Positions 8,586 through 17,349 of a DNA stretch of 64,000 bases are shown one piece after another. A program made the translations under genes and the position numbers. Under the pieces are notes generated by a model. That model was given only the letters and a program-made list of their open reading frames with translations. It did not search any database and had not been told where the DNA came from. Where the stretch lies: contig NZ_CP092074.1 of NCBI RefSeq assembly GCF_024138715.1, forward strand, positions 4,402,001-4,466,000, read 5' to 3'. Every line of letters begins with the position of its first letter. Positions within the stretch are counted from its first letter, which is position 1. This stretch comes from Emticicia sp. 21SJ11W-3 (GTDB taxonomy: Bacteria; Bacteroidota; Bacteroidia; Cytophagales; Spirosomataceae).

Positions 8586-8912
8586 TTATCGCGGATAGCT
8601 TCCTATACCACCTGAAAGGTTGTAAACATTTTTAAAGCCCTTACCTGCCATTAATTGACAGGCCTGCGCACTTCTGGCGCCACTTCTGCAATAAAGCAGG
8701 TAAATTTTCTGAGGGTCCAGCCCATCCAGCCGCTTTTGAAAATCGCCGCTCATAATATCTGCATTAATGGCCCCTTTAATGGCCCCCTGTCTGTATTCCA
8801 TGGGTGTGCGCACATCCAGCAACACAGCCTCTTTATTTTCGTTCAGCAGTTGCTTGAAGGCTTGCCCTGACACATCCTGATACTGCTTTTTGGTTTTAAA
8901 GAAATCGAACAT
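8586..8912 (-). CDS. Rhodanese-like sulfurtransferase
   Basis: 108 residues, a single rhodanese domain: VLLDVRTPMEYRQGAIKGAIN is the CH2A region, and the active-site loop is CRSGARS with the sulfur-carrying Cys75. The loop has the six-residue form typical of thiosulfate or persulfide sulfurtransferases. There is no signal peptide, so it is cytoplasmic. First gene of the four-gene operon. Upstream lie a palindrome at 8973-8986 and a -7-like box at 8943-8950 with the same spacing as in the other two promoters of the module. Confidence 0.88.
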   Translation of the reverse strand: MFDFFKTKKQYQDVSGQAFKQLLNENKEAVLLDVRTPMEYRQGAIKGAINADIMSGDFQKRLDGLDPQKIYLLYCRSGARSAQACQLMAGKGFKNVYNLSGGIGSYPR

Positions 8913-8942
8913 TTTTTTGCCGTTTATAAATTAATTATAAAC

Positions 8943-8986
8943 CAAATGTCAGCAAAAAATGATACCCTTGCAGTGATTTTTATCAC
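8943..8986 (-). promoter_or_regulatory. Promoter with Crp/Fnr-like operator for the rhodanese operon
   Basis: Palindrome GTGATTTTTATCAC at 8973-8986 (GTGAT/ATCAC arms). On the minus strand it is followed by GACATTTG (complement of 8943-8950), one mismatch from TAnnTTTG. Centre to centre is 33 bp. No TTTG -33 box is present at the usual place. Confidence 0.65.
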
Positions 8987-9002
8987 ACAGAGATAATTTA
9001 TT

Positions 9003-10424
9003 TCAGAGCAGGGTTGTTGGACAAACATAGTCTGTTACAGCTACCCTGCCGGTTTGCTTAATTGCTGCAAAACCGCCGGCCACGTCAATCAGGTTATGAA
9101 ATCCACGTGCTTTAAGAATAGAAATGGCTATCATAGACCTGTATCCTCCGGCGCAATGTACATAATAAGTAGTGCCAGGATTTACCTGAGCCATGTAATC
9201 ATTCAGAAAATCAAGCGGCATATTTTCGGCACCCAAAATATGTTCTGAGTCATACTCACTTTTCTTTCTTACATCTATTACGGGCAAGGCTGTTGTTGTA
9301 TTCATTAAATCGGCAAACTTTTCAGCGTCTACCTGCTGTACACTATCGGTCTCATGGCCTGCATTTATCCATTCCTTAACACCGTCCTTTAGGTATCCAA
9401 TGCAATTATCATATCCTACACGAGCCAATCTGGTAATGGTTTCTTCTTCTTTGCCTTCTTCTGCAACCAGTAAAACCGGCTGTTTTAAATCTTTGATTAG
9501 CGTACCTACCCAGGATGCAAACTGCCCGTTAAGACCAATATTTACCGACCCCGGAATAAATGCCGCGGCAAATTCTGCCGCACCTCTTACATCCAGTATC
9601 AGGGCATCAGTTTCTTGTGCGGCGGCCTCAAACTCGCGCACATTTAATGCCCGCATGCCACGGCTCAACACATTGTCGAGGCTTTCGTAGCCTTTCAGGT
9701 TCATTAACACATTAAACGGAAAATAGGCCGGAGGCGGTACAAGGCCTGTCAATAAATCTTTAATAAACTGCTCTTCAGTAAGCGACGGGTTCAGCGCGTA
9801 GTTTACCTTTTTCTGATGCCCCAGTGTATCAAAAGTGTCTTTGCTCATGTTTTTACCGCAGGCACTACCCGCACCATGGTTTGGATAAACGATGAGGTCG
9901 TCGCTTAATGGCATTATTTTGTTTCGAAGCGAATGATACAGATGCGAGGCCAGTTTTTCCTGTGTCAGCTCTGCTATCACGTGCTGCGCAAGGTCTGGCC
10001 GGCCAACATCATTTATAAATAAGGTATCGCCTGAAAAAAGCGCCGTCTCTTTGCCACTTTCATCAATCAGCAAATAGCATGACGACTCCATTGTATGCCC
10101 TGGCGTGTGCAGCAGTTTTATCTTTACGTTACCTAATGTAAATACTTCGCCGTCGTGGGCTACATGTGCTTCATAGCCCGGCTTTGCCGTAGGCCCGAAT
10201 ACAATGGTGGCTCCGGTTTTATTGGCCAGTTCAAGATGTCCCGATACGAAATCGGCATGAAAGTGAGTTTCAAAAACATATTTTATCTGGGCATTGTCTT
10301 TCAAGGCTTTGTTCAGGTACGTATTACTGTCTCGAAGAGGGTCAATCACTGCGGCCTCACCCGCCGACTCTATGTAATAGGCTGCCTCTGCCAGGCAACC
10401 GGTGTACATCTGTTCTATTTTCAT
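9003..10424 (-). CDS. CstB-like persulfide dioxygenase-rhodanese fusion
   Basis: 473 residues in three parts. Residues 1-230 are a metallo-beta-lactamase fold of the ETHE1/persulfide dioxygenase type: H54-F-H56-A-D58 with H63, H110 and D133 as iron ligands, and Cys189 in the GSACGKN loop. Residues about 262-355 are a rhodanese fold whose active-site loop reads VAEEGKEEE without cysteine, hence inactive. Residues about 372-462 are a second rhodanese with Cys424 in HCAGGYRS. This order (PDO, pseudo-rhodanese, rhodanese) is that of CstB, which oxidises low-molecular-weight persulfides to thiosulfate or sulfite. No signal peptide; cytoplasmic. It is transcribed alone from a promoter carrying the module's operator. 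Confidence 0.88.
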   Translation of the reverse strand: MKIEQMYTGCLAEAAYYIESAGEAAVIDPLRDSNTYLNKALKDNAQIKYVFETHFHADFVSGHLELANKTGATIVFGPTAKPGYEAHVAHDGEVFTLGNVKIKLLHTPGHTMESSCYLLIDESGKETALFSGDTLFINDVGRPDLAQHVIAELTQEKLASHLYHSLRNKIMPLSDDLIVYPNHGAGSACGKNMSKDTFDTLGHQKKVNYALNPSLTEEQFIKDLLTGLVPPPAYFPFNVLMNLKGYESLDNVLSRGMRALNVREFEAAAQETDALILDVRGAAEFAAAFIPGSVNIGLNGQFASWVGTLIKDLKQPVLLVAEEGKEEETITRLARVGYDNCIGYLKDGVKEWINAGHETDSVQQVDAEKFADLMNTTTALPVIDVRKKSEYDSEHILGAENMPLDFLNDYMAQVNPGTTYYVHCAGGYRSMIAISILKARGFHNLIDVAGGFAAIKQTGRVAVTDYVCPTTLL

Positions 10425-10460
10425 TGTTATTGTGTTTAAGTTTAAAATTTTAAGCTGCTA

Positions 10461-10504
10461 CAAATGTATTTGCCTGCCAATTGCTTGTCAGTAACATTTC
10501 TCAC
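10461..10504 (-). promoter_or_regulatory. Promoter with Crp/Fnr-like operator for the CstB-like gene
   Basis: Operator GTAACATTTCTCAC at 10491-10504 (13 of 16 matches with the palindrome at 11339-11354 when one base is added on each side). The minus-strand -7 box TACATTTG is the complement of 10461-10468. The centres are 33 bp apart and no TTTG lies at -33. Confidence 0.75.
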
Positions 10505-10650
10505 ACTTGTTGTACCTTATCTTAAAGCACCTAAAATTATGAAGCTTAAACACTACAATTAATGACGGATATCATAACGGCACAAAACAAAAAGAACGGA
10601 AACCACCAGAGGCAATTTCCGTTCAGAAAACTTATTCTTTAAACGGTATG

Positions 10651-11286
10651 TCAGAGTAATTCAATCCTGTTTCTGGACAGCTTTACTTTTCCGAGTTTTT
10701 CTAATTGTTTCAGCAGTCTGGACACCACCTCTCTTGACGTGGCCAGTTCATTGGCCAGCTCTTCATGGGTTATCACAAAAACCTTACAATTACAGGCTTT
10801 GGCTTTCCGTTTCAGCAGCATCAGCAGGCGGTCGTCCAGCTTATGAAAAGCTATCTGGTCAATGGTGTTGAGCAAATCTTCAAAGCGTCGCTGATAAGTC
10901 ATAAAAACAAATTGCCTCCAGGAGTTATACCGGGTCATCCATTCTTCAACCTTCTCAACCGGAATGCTGATAAGGGTGGTTTCTTCATCAGTTACGGCAA
11001 GTATTTCGCTTTGCCGGTGCCCCAGACAACAGGTAAGAGACATGGCGCATGAGTCCATACCACCCAAGTAGTATAGCAAGGCCTCGCGCCCTTCTTTATC
11101 TGGCCTGAGTATTTTTACCGACCCCTTTAATATAATAGGTACAAACCTGATATAACCGCCGGGCTGCATCAGAACATGCCCTTCTTCCAGTACAACGTAA
11201 TTTCCAACCAGTGCTAATTCCTGCAACAATTCGTATTCAAATATGCCTGTAAAATTTTCCTGAAGCAATGAGATGCCGGGCTTCAT
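10651..11286 (-). CDS. Crp/Fnr-family transcriptional regulator, cysteine-rich
   Basis: 211 residues. Residues 15-115 form a cyclic-nucleotide-binding-like beta barrel and 150-211 a Crp-type winged helix with the recognition helix TSREVVSRLLKQLEKLG. The region that holds the phosphate-binding cassette in CRP reads GGMDSCAMSLTCCLGHRQ, so ligand residues for cAMP are missing and three cysteines (80, 86, 87) stand there instead; Cys165 and Cys167 (CNC) precede the helix-turn-helix. This suggests thiol, persulfide or metal/redox sensing rather than cAMP. Its own promoter carries the best copy of the palindrome, implying autoregulation, and the same palindrome precedes the two sulfur operons. Confidence 0.88.
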   Translation of the reverse strand: MKPGISLLQENFTGIFEYELLQELALVGNYVVLEEGHVLMQPGGYIRFVPIILKGSVKILRPDKEGREALLYYLGGMDSCAMSLTCCLGHRQSEILAVTDEETTLISIPVEKVEEWMTRYNSWRQFVFMTYQRRFEDLLNTIDQIAFHKLDDRLLMLLKRKAKACNCKVFVITHEELANELATSREVVSRLLKQLEKLGKVKLSRNRIELL

Positions 11287-11611
11287 AATAAAAGCTTTTG
11301 TTTAAACATCAAAAATAGGTATATGCCTTAAATGCTTATGTAACAAATGTTACATTGTTTTAGTGGCATGCTGAAAACGGAAATTTACTTTTTAAAAATG
11401 GATATATTCATGACACACACTTCAGGAGAGAAAAACGAACTAAATTTTACCTTGAAGGTATTGAGTAATCTGACGAAACAAGTGAGCCTGTGATAGATAT
11501 GGTAGCCATAAATTTATATTTTCAGACAACCATTGTAGGTGCCTCTGACAATTTCCATAAAAACGTTTAAGAAATAAATTTATTCAGGGCATATTATTTA
11601 AAAAAAGCACT
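11287..11611. other. 325-base intergenic region upstream of the regulator
   Basis: It holds the regulator's promoter/operator (11310-11354), described separately. The remaining 250 bases up to the amine oxidase stop are AT-rich and show no frame or hairpin that I can support. Confidence 0.6.
11310..11354 (-). promoter_or_regulatory. Autoregulatory promoter/operator of the Crp/Fnr-type gene
   Basis: TGTAACA-AA-TGTTACA at 11339-11354 is a seven-base-arm palindrome. The minus-strand -7 box TATTTTTG is the complement of 11310-11317. The centres are 33 bp apart, as in the two other promoters of the module. Confidence 0.8.
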
Positions 11612-12955
11612 TTAAAAAGCCAGAATTTCACGTGCAACCCGCTCGCCTGAACGGATGGCGCCGTCAATGTACCCATTCCAGACATCAGCCGTTTCAGTAC
11701 CAGCCCAATGAATATGGCCTACGGGTTCTCTTAAAGCTTTGCCGACGGAGGTCCAGGCACCGGTAGGCATTAATCCGGCATAACAGCCGCGGGTAAACTC
11801 TTCTTCTGCCCAGCTATGATCAAGGTACTGAACAGGTTGCCGGGCCTTCTGCCCGTAAAACCGGGCAAAGGTATTCAGCACAGATGCTTTTCTTTCTTCG
11901 GGTGTGAGCCTTGCAAAAGCTTTGGCCTGATTCCCCAGCACAAAACCCATCATAATTCCTTTACTGGCATCTTTGGGCGAGTTATCGAAAGTTACTGTCA
12001 CGTAACCATCATTAGTAGCCGCCAAACCGTTCAGTCCATCTTCGCGCCAGAAGGGTTTGTCATATATGGCATAGGTTTTCCAGACATTGCCCATTGGCAT
12101 ACGCTGGGTAAGCTGCTCTCTGTTAGCAGGCATAAGCGGGGCGTACTGTATCCTTCCCGCAAGCATGGGTGGCAATGCCACTATAACTTTTGAAGCCGTC
12201 AGCTCAAACCCGTCGCCTTTTACGGTTACCAGTGTGCCATCCTGGCTGATGCTTCTGACGATGCTGTTTAAACGGATGTGTTCCTTAAAAGTATCTGCAA
12301 GCCGTAATGCCGGTTGCGCGGCCCCTCCTACCAGTCGTTCTTCCTGCGCCCCGTTCTTTACATTCATCAGCATATCCAAGTCCCCACCTGACCTGGTATA
12401 AAACAGCGCGTGCAGCATTGATATTTCGTTGGGGTCTGCTGCCCAGATGGCCTCTGCCGCCAGCTTAAACATAACTTTTGCCGTTTTAAACGACATCTGT
12501 TTGTCCATCCAGGCAGCCAGAGTCAGCGAGTCATAATAGGCAGCATTGGGCGTATTCCAGGGGTTTTGCAGGTCTACTGTTTTAGACAGCTTATTCATAC
12601 GCTTAATGGCCATATCCAGACTTAGAAGCGCGCCTATGGGCAAGGGCGGAATTATCCCTTTATAATATTTCAGTTTATTGTTAAAGTAAAGGGTGCTTTT
12701 CCCTTCGTCAAAAGTCGGAAAAGTCTGCACGCCAAACTCCTTTGCCAGGGCATAGATTTTGTCTTGAGTGGGCCCTACCCATGCAGCGCCCAGGTCTACG
12801 TAGCTGCCGTCTTCAAAATATTGGGTATGCACCCTGCCGCCTACGCGGTCGCGGGCTTCCAGTAAAATTACTTTTTTTCCGGCTCTGAGCAGTTCGCGGG
12901 TAGCGGTTAGCCCGGCATATCCGGCACCGACAACAATGGCATCGTAGGTTTGCAT
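11612..12955 (-). CDS. Flavin monoamine oxidase family protein
   Basis: 447 residues. The N-terminal dinucleotide-binding motif is VVGAGYAGLTATRELLRAGKK, followed by LLEARDRVGGRVHT, which is diagnostic of the amine oxidase family. The C-terminal FAD segment is HWAGTETADVWNGYIDGAI. A cysteine in the TRGCYAG segment lies where monoamine oxidases A and B bind FAD covalently (their SGGCYT), so covalent flavin is possible. No signal peptide is visible, so it is probably cytoplasmic. Likely role: oxidative deamination of a primary amine with release of ammonia and hydrogen peroxide; the substrate is not deducible. Single gene, divergent from the gene at 13073. Confidence 0.88.
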   Translation of the reverse strand: MQTYDAIVVGAGYAGLTATRELLRAGKKVILLEARDRVGGRVHTQYFEDGSYVDLGAAWVGPTQDKIYALAKEFGVQTFPTFDEGKSTLYFNNKLKYYKGIIPPLPIGALLSLDMAIKRMNKLSKTVDLQNPWNTPNAAYYDSLTLAAWMDKQMSFKTAKVMFKLAAEAIWAADPNEISMLHALFYTRSGGDLDMLMNVKNGAQEERLVGGAAQPALRLADTFKEHIRLNSIVRSISQDGTLVTVKGDGFELTASKVIVALPPMLAGRIQYAPLMPANREQLTQRMPMGNVWKTYAIYDKPFWREDGLNGLAATNDGYVTVTFDNSPKDASKGIMMGFVLGNQAKAFARLTPEERKASVLNTFARFYGQKARQPVQYLDHSWAEEEFTRGCYAGLMPTGAWTSVGKALREPVGHIHWAGTETADVWNGYIDGAIRSGERVAREILAF

Positions 12956-13072
12956 AAGAAGGTTAAAGATTAGGGAATCCTAATTTGAATATTTTTTTGT
13001 AAAAAACCAACATCTTTTATGAAAAAACTACTTTGCCTGCATCTACACTACAAAACTTAAAAAACTGAAAGT

Positions 13073-14179
13073 ATGATGCCATCTTTCCAACTCAATGTAG
13101 ATAATCCATGCCACGAGCGATGGGAATCATTTTTGCCCACCTCCACAGGTGGTTTTTGTGCTTCATGCGCTAAAAATGTAATTGATTTCAGCCAGATGTC
13201 TGAAAGCCAGGTGGTGGCTTTTTTCAGAGACCGACAAGCATCAGCAGATAACGTCTGCGGGCGTTTTAGAGATGACCAGTTGAAAAAGAATTATAGAATT
13301 GAAGATTGGTTTCCTGAATGGAGCGAAGGAGGCAGGTACGATTCTATCGAAATTCCGCTTATGATATTAAGTAATCAGCAGAGTTCCGGTTTCATTAAGC
13401 TGCCACACATGAAGCATACCAAGCTTATCAGAAATGTAGCTGCGGCCATAATGACTTTCTTTTGCATTGAAGATGGCATTGCTCAAAACCGCTTGATATC
13501 CGGAAGAGTAGTAGATGCAGATACAGGTGATTCTTTGTCTCACGTTTCTATTACAGTAAAAGGAACTAAACGGGGTGTAATATCTGACCTTAATGGTAGA
13601 TACCAGATTTCAGCTAGTGAAAGCGATACACTCATTTTTAGCTTTATCGGTTATGCAAGTGAAAAAAGACCTGTAATTGAATCATCAGAAGTATTAATGT
13701 ACGCTACCATGACTGTGCTTTCAGGCGCGGTCTCTGTAAAAGGCATAGCGCCGGAACGACACAATATGAGTACCGGAGGCATTTCAATCAGCAAAAGTTA
13801 TTGCAGTTCTGAAAAAACACTGCCTCTCCCTAAGTTCGCCTCAAACGCAACCGTATGGGGCAACGCCGTTCAAAACGGAGAACTTACATTGGTACCGCAA
13901 CTGTCAGCATCGCCCGATTCTGCAGGTACATCTTATGAGAGGTCGGTACATGAACAATGGTTTCAGCAAAACGGCTTTCAGGAAGTACAGAGTGTTCAGA
14001 TATATGATAATTCGGGTCGGGTATTTACAGAGAGTTTCTCAAAAGTATCTGACGGCATGATTAGGGTTGATGTAAGACATGTTCCCCGAGGCTCCTATAT
14101 TGTCAGAATAGTTTACCGTAACGAAAGGAGTATTGCAGAACATGAGGTTTCGACAGTACGGATTATTATTGAGAGATAA
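13073..14179 (+). CDS. Membrane-associated protein with CxxC N-terminus and carboxypeptidase-regulatory-like domain
   Basis: 368 residues. The first 80 residues form a domain common in this phylum with PCHERW...GGFCASCAKNVIDFSQMSESQVVAFF, a CxxC motif that may bind metal. A hydrophobic stretch (about 121-138, RNVAAAIMTFFCIEDGIAQ) resembles an internal membrane anchor or signal. It is followed by a CarboxypepD_reg-like beta sandwich (ISGRVVDADTGDSLSHVSI...DTLIFSFIGYASE). The end (VQSVQIYDNSGRVF ... DVRHVPRGSYIVRI) resembles the Por secretion tail sandwich but runs 14 residues longer than a normal sorting tail. It may be an envelope protein; function unknown. Confidence 0.7.
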   Translation: MMPSFQLNVDNPCHERWESFLPTSTGGFCASCAKNVIDFSQMSESQVVAFFRDRQASADNVCGRFRDDQLKKNYRIEDWFPEWSEGGRYDSIEIPLMILSNQQSSGFIKLPHMKHTKLIRNVAAAIMTFFCIEDGIAQNRLISGRVVDADTGDSLSHVSITVKGTKRGVISDLNGRYQISASESDTLIFSFIGYASEKRPVIESSEVLMYATMTVLSGAVSVKGIAPERHNMSTGGISISKSYCSSEKTLPLPKFASNATVWGNAVQNGELTLVPQLSASPDSAGTSYERSVHEQWFQQNGFQEVQSVQIYDNSGRVFTESFSKVSDGMIRVDVRHVPRGSYIVRIVYRNERSIAEHEVSTVRIIIER

Positions 14180-14604
14180 GCCAGGGCCAAATTTATTTGG
14201 CACGCCCTAAGATGCAGGCAGGCTTATGGTAGCAAATGACACGGTTAACATGGTAGTATCTTTAACCCCCAGTATGCAAACCGGAACAACCGATTGCTCT
14301 TCAGTTGAAGTTGGCAAGGGTTAACTTTATAAGATTTACTGTCAGGTATCAGAAACTATTTGCCTTTCTTCCCATGAACCTGAGATTTCAGAATTTGAGT
14401 ACGCATTTCCTGGCCTAATGTTGTAACCTACTGCCTACAAGCAAGAAATATTCATAAAAAACAAAACCTTTTTGATTTTCTCAAAAAGTATTCATAATTT
14501 TGCACCCCGAAATACAATTCTAATATTAGCTTGGAATAAAAGTTTCTCAACAATATTGTCTGATAACCAGACTCTTAAAAACATTTTTTCAAAAATCTAA
14601 AAAA
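14180..14604. other. 425-base intergenic region upstream of fusA
   Basis: A weak hairpin (GCCAAA/TTTGGC, 14186-14201) follows the preceding stop. The distal part carries the fusA promoter, listed separately, with a 5' UTR of about 95 bases. Nothing else is recognisable; no ribosomal-protein genes are present. Confidence 0.6.
14471..14502 (+). promoter_or_regulatory. fusA promoter (Bacteroidota sigma-A type)
   Basis: TTTG at 14471-14474 and TAATTTTG at 14495-14502, separated by 20 bases, fit the TTTG-N19-21-TAnnTTTG consensus exactly. Confidence 0.75.
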
Positions 14605-16695
14605 ATGGCACGCGATTTAAAATTTACAAGAAACATCGGTATTGCTGCCCACATTGACGCAGGTAAAACAACTACCACTGAGCGTATCCTTTATTATGCC
14701 GGCGTGAGCCACAAAATCGGTGAGGTACACGATGGAGCTGCTACGATGGACTGGATGGAGCAAGAGCAGGAAAGAGGTATTACCATCACATCAGCTGCAA
14801 CCACCGTTGGTTGGAATTACAGAGACCAAAAATATCATATCAATATAATTGATACTCCAGGTCACGTTGACTTTACTGTAGAAGTAAACCGTTCACTACG
14901 TGTATTAGACGGCTTGGTGTTCTTATTTAGTGCGGTTGACGGTGTTGAGCCTCAATCTGAAACTAACTGGCGCTTGGCCAACAACTATAACGTAGCTCGT
15001 TTGGGTTTCGTTAACAAAATGGACCGCTCAGGTGCCGACTTCCTTAACGTGTGTAAGCAAGTAAAAGAGATGTTGGGCAGCAACGCAGTGCCACTTCAAT
15101 TGCCAATCGGCGCTGAAGATAACTTTAAAGGTGTGGTTGACCTTGTGAACTTCCGCGGTATCGTTTGGAACGAGCATGACAAAGGGATGACTTTCACTGA
15201 AGTACCGATTCCTGACGACATGATGGAAGAGGCTACTGAATACCGTGAGAAATTGTTGGAAGCTGTAGCTGAATTTGATGATACTTTGATGGAGAAATAC
15301 TTCGAAGACCCGAATTCAATTACAGAAGACGAAATTCTTGCAGCGCTTCGCCAGGCAGTTATTGCCATGAAGATTGTTCCGATGCTTTGTGGTTCTTCAT
15401 TCAAAAACAAGGGTGTACAAACCATGCTTGACTACGTGATGGCCCTGTTGCCTTCACCATTGGATAAAGAAGCCATTAAAGGAACTAACCCTGATACTGG
15501 TGCAGAGATTTTCCGTAAACCAACTGAAAGCGATCCTTTCGCGGCTCTTGCCTTTAAAATCGCTACTGACCCTTACGTTGGCCGTCTTTGTTTCATCCGC
15601 GCTTATTCGGGTGGTTTAGATGCCGGTTCTTATGTATTGAACAACCGTTCGGGCAACAAAGAGCGTATCTCTCGTATCTTCCAGATGCACGCCAACAAAC
15701 AAAACTCAATTGAGCGTTTGGGTGCCGGTGACATCGGTGCGGTAGTAGGTTTCAAAGATATTAAAACCGGTGATACACTTTCTGATGAGAAAAACCCAAT
15801 CGTTCTTGAATCAATGGTATTCCCTGATCCGGTTATCGGGTATGCTATCGAGCCTAAGAAAACAGCCGATCAGGATAACTTCTCTAAAGCAATCACTAAA
15901 CTGATTGAAGAAGACCCAACTCTACAGGTTGAATCAAACGAAGAAACAGGCCAGACCATCATCCGTGGTATGGGTGAGCTTCACCTTGAAATCATCATCG
16001 ACCGTATGCGTCGTGAGTTTAAAGTAGAAGTAAACCAGGGTGCACCACAGGTGGCGTACAAAGAAACCATCACCAAGTCTATCGAACACCGTGAGGTTTA
16101 CAAGAAACAATCGGGTGGTCGTGGTAAATTTGCCGATATCGTATTCGAAATCGGACCACGTACAGACGAGAAAACAGGTCTTGAGTTCGTAAACAACATT
16201 GTGGGTGGTATCATTCCAAAAGAGTTTATCCCTGCTATCCAGAAAGGTTTCGAATCAGCTATGTCAAATGGTCCGTTAGCAGGTTTCCCTGTTGACTCAA
16301 TGAAAGTGCGTTTGTTCCACGGTTCATTCCACGACGTTGACTCTGACTCATTGTCTTTCGAACTAGCTGCTCGTATGGGCTTCAAAGAAGCTGCCCGTCA
16401 GGCTGGCCCTAAATTGCTTGAACCAATCATGGCAGTAGAGGTAGTAACTCCTGACGAATACACAGGTCCTATCACAGGTGACTTGAACCGTCGTCGTGGT
16501 GTGATGAGAGGTATGGATACTAAAGCTGGTTCGCAAGTAATCAAAGCTGATGTACCTCTTTCAGAATTGTTCGGTTACGTAACAGACCTTCGTACGATGT
16601 CGTCTGGTCGTGCTACAGCTAACTTGACGTTCTCACATTACGAAATCGTTCCGCAAAACATTGCTGATGGCGTAATTGCAAAATCAAAAGCTTAA
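14605..16695 (+). CDS. fusA: Translation elongation factor G
   Basis: 696 residues, full length. The GTPase motifs are intact: [15 protein letters not shown] (P-loop, 15-29), [10 protein letters not shown] (switch I), DTPGHVDF (G3, about 87-94) and NKMDRSGAD (G4, about 141-149). Domains II to V follow, including the GRGKFADI segment of domain IV and [14 protein letters not shown] in domain V. It moves tRNA and mRNA through the ribosome after peptide transfer. In most bacteria fusA lies between rpsG and tuf or rpsJ; here it stands alone with its own promoter and terminator. Codon use looks optimised for high expression (many CGT, GGT and AAC codons), which supports it being the main EF-G rather than a minor paralogue. 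Confidence 0.97.
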   Translation: MARDLKFTRNIGIAAHIDAGKTTTTERILYYAGVSHKIGEVHDGAATMDWMEQEQERGITITSAATTVGWNYRDQKYHINIIDTPGHVDFTVEVNRSLRVLDGLVFLFSAVDGVEPQSETNWRLANNYNVARLGFVNKMDRSGADFLNVCKQVKEMLGSNAVPLQLPIGAEDNFKGVVDLVNFRGIVWNEHDKGMTFTEVPIPDDMMEEATEYREKLLEAVAEFDDTLMEKYFEDPNSITEDEILAALRQAVIAMKIVPMLCGSSFKNKGVQTMLDYVMALLPSPLDKEAIKGTNPDTGAEIFRKPTESDPFAALAFKIATDPYVGRLCFIRAYSGGLDAGSYVLNNRSGNKERISRIFQMHANKQNSIERLGAGDIGAVVGFKDIKTGDTLSDEKNPIVLESMVFPDPVIGYAIEPKKTADQDNFSKAITKLIEEDPTLQVESNEETGQTIIRGMGELHLEIIIDRMRREFKVEVNQGAPQVAYKETITKSIEHREVYKKQSGGRGKFADIVFEIGPRTDEKTGLEFVNNIVGGIIPKEFIPAIQKGFESAMSNGPLAGFPVDSMKVRLFHGSFHDVDSDSLSFELAARMGFKEAARQAGPKLLEPIMAVEVVTPDEYTGPITGDLNRRRGVMRGMDTKAGSQVIKADVPLSELFGYVTDLRTMSSGRATANLTFSHYEIVPQNIADGVIAKSKA

Positions 16696-16715
16696 TAATA
16701 GCTTTAAGTATATTA

Positions 16716-16749
16716 AAAACACCTGCTTCGGTTTCGAGGCAGGTGTTTT
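16716..16749 (+). terminator. Terminator of fusA
   Basis: AAAACACCTGC (16716-16726) and GCAGGTGTTTT (16739-16749) form an 11-bp stem with a 12-base loop; the T-run continues to 16750. Confidence 0.9.
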
Positions 16750-16834
16750 TGTTTGGTACTCACGGTCATAATCTTTTCAACATCACTCGCCTGTATTTTT
16801 ACAATTATTTGTTGCGCCTTCTCTTAATTACTCC

Positions 16835-17140
16835 TTACCCCATTTTAGCCCCCTTAATCATCAGAATGGTTTTAACCGACTCTTCCTTTAAGGGCAAAAA
16901 TTTCATACGGCCGTCGTCTTTCATAAAGCCCAGCAAGTCGCTTTCATGCTCAAAAGAAACAATATGAATTTCGTAGGGTTTCTCTTCTTCACCAGCTATA
17001 TAGGCGGCTGCATCAGGCCGTATCCGGTACAATAACTTGCCGTTATATTTCTCCATCAAGGGTATGGCAAAATTCTCAAACTCATGAAAAACTTCTTCTT
17101 TGCCCTCTTTAATAAAAATAAGCTGAGTAATGTAAATCAT
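16835..17140 (-). CDS. DUF1330-like protein
   Basis: 101 residues, a small alpha/beta-barrel-like protein. It starts MIYITQLIFIKEGKEEVFHEFE and contains AIPLMEKYNGKLLYRIRP and YEIHIVSFEHESDLLGFM, which follow the ferredoxin-like pattern of DUF1330 and related antibiotic-biosynthesis-monooxygenase folds (beta-alpha-beta, with the strand IHIVSF and a helix entering the active cleft). No catalytic residues can be assigned. The gene is convergent with fusA, whose terminator ends 85 bases away, and has no operon partner. Confidence 0.7.
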   Translation of the reverse strand: MIYITQLIFIKEGKEEVFHEFENFAIPLMEKYNGKLLYRIRPDAAAYIAGEEEKPYEIHIVSFEHESDLLGFMKDDGRMKFLPLKEESVKTILMIKGAKMG

Positions 17141-17349
17141 AGTAAATATTGATTCAGGTTCTATTATCTGATTTTGTTTTGCCGCAATAGGTAGTCTTGC
17201 CGGAAGTAATTTTAATGATGCCCCAGACTTGAACCAGATTTGGTATCGGTTTGAACAGGTAACAACTTTTCTTTTCTACAAATTTGCCAAAAAACAATCA
17301 TGCCATTGGCAAAACTCCAAATTTTATTATTAATAAAACCAGCCTATTT

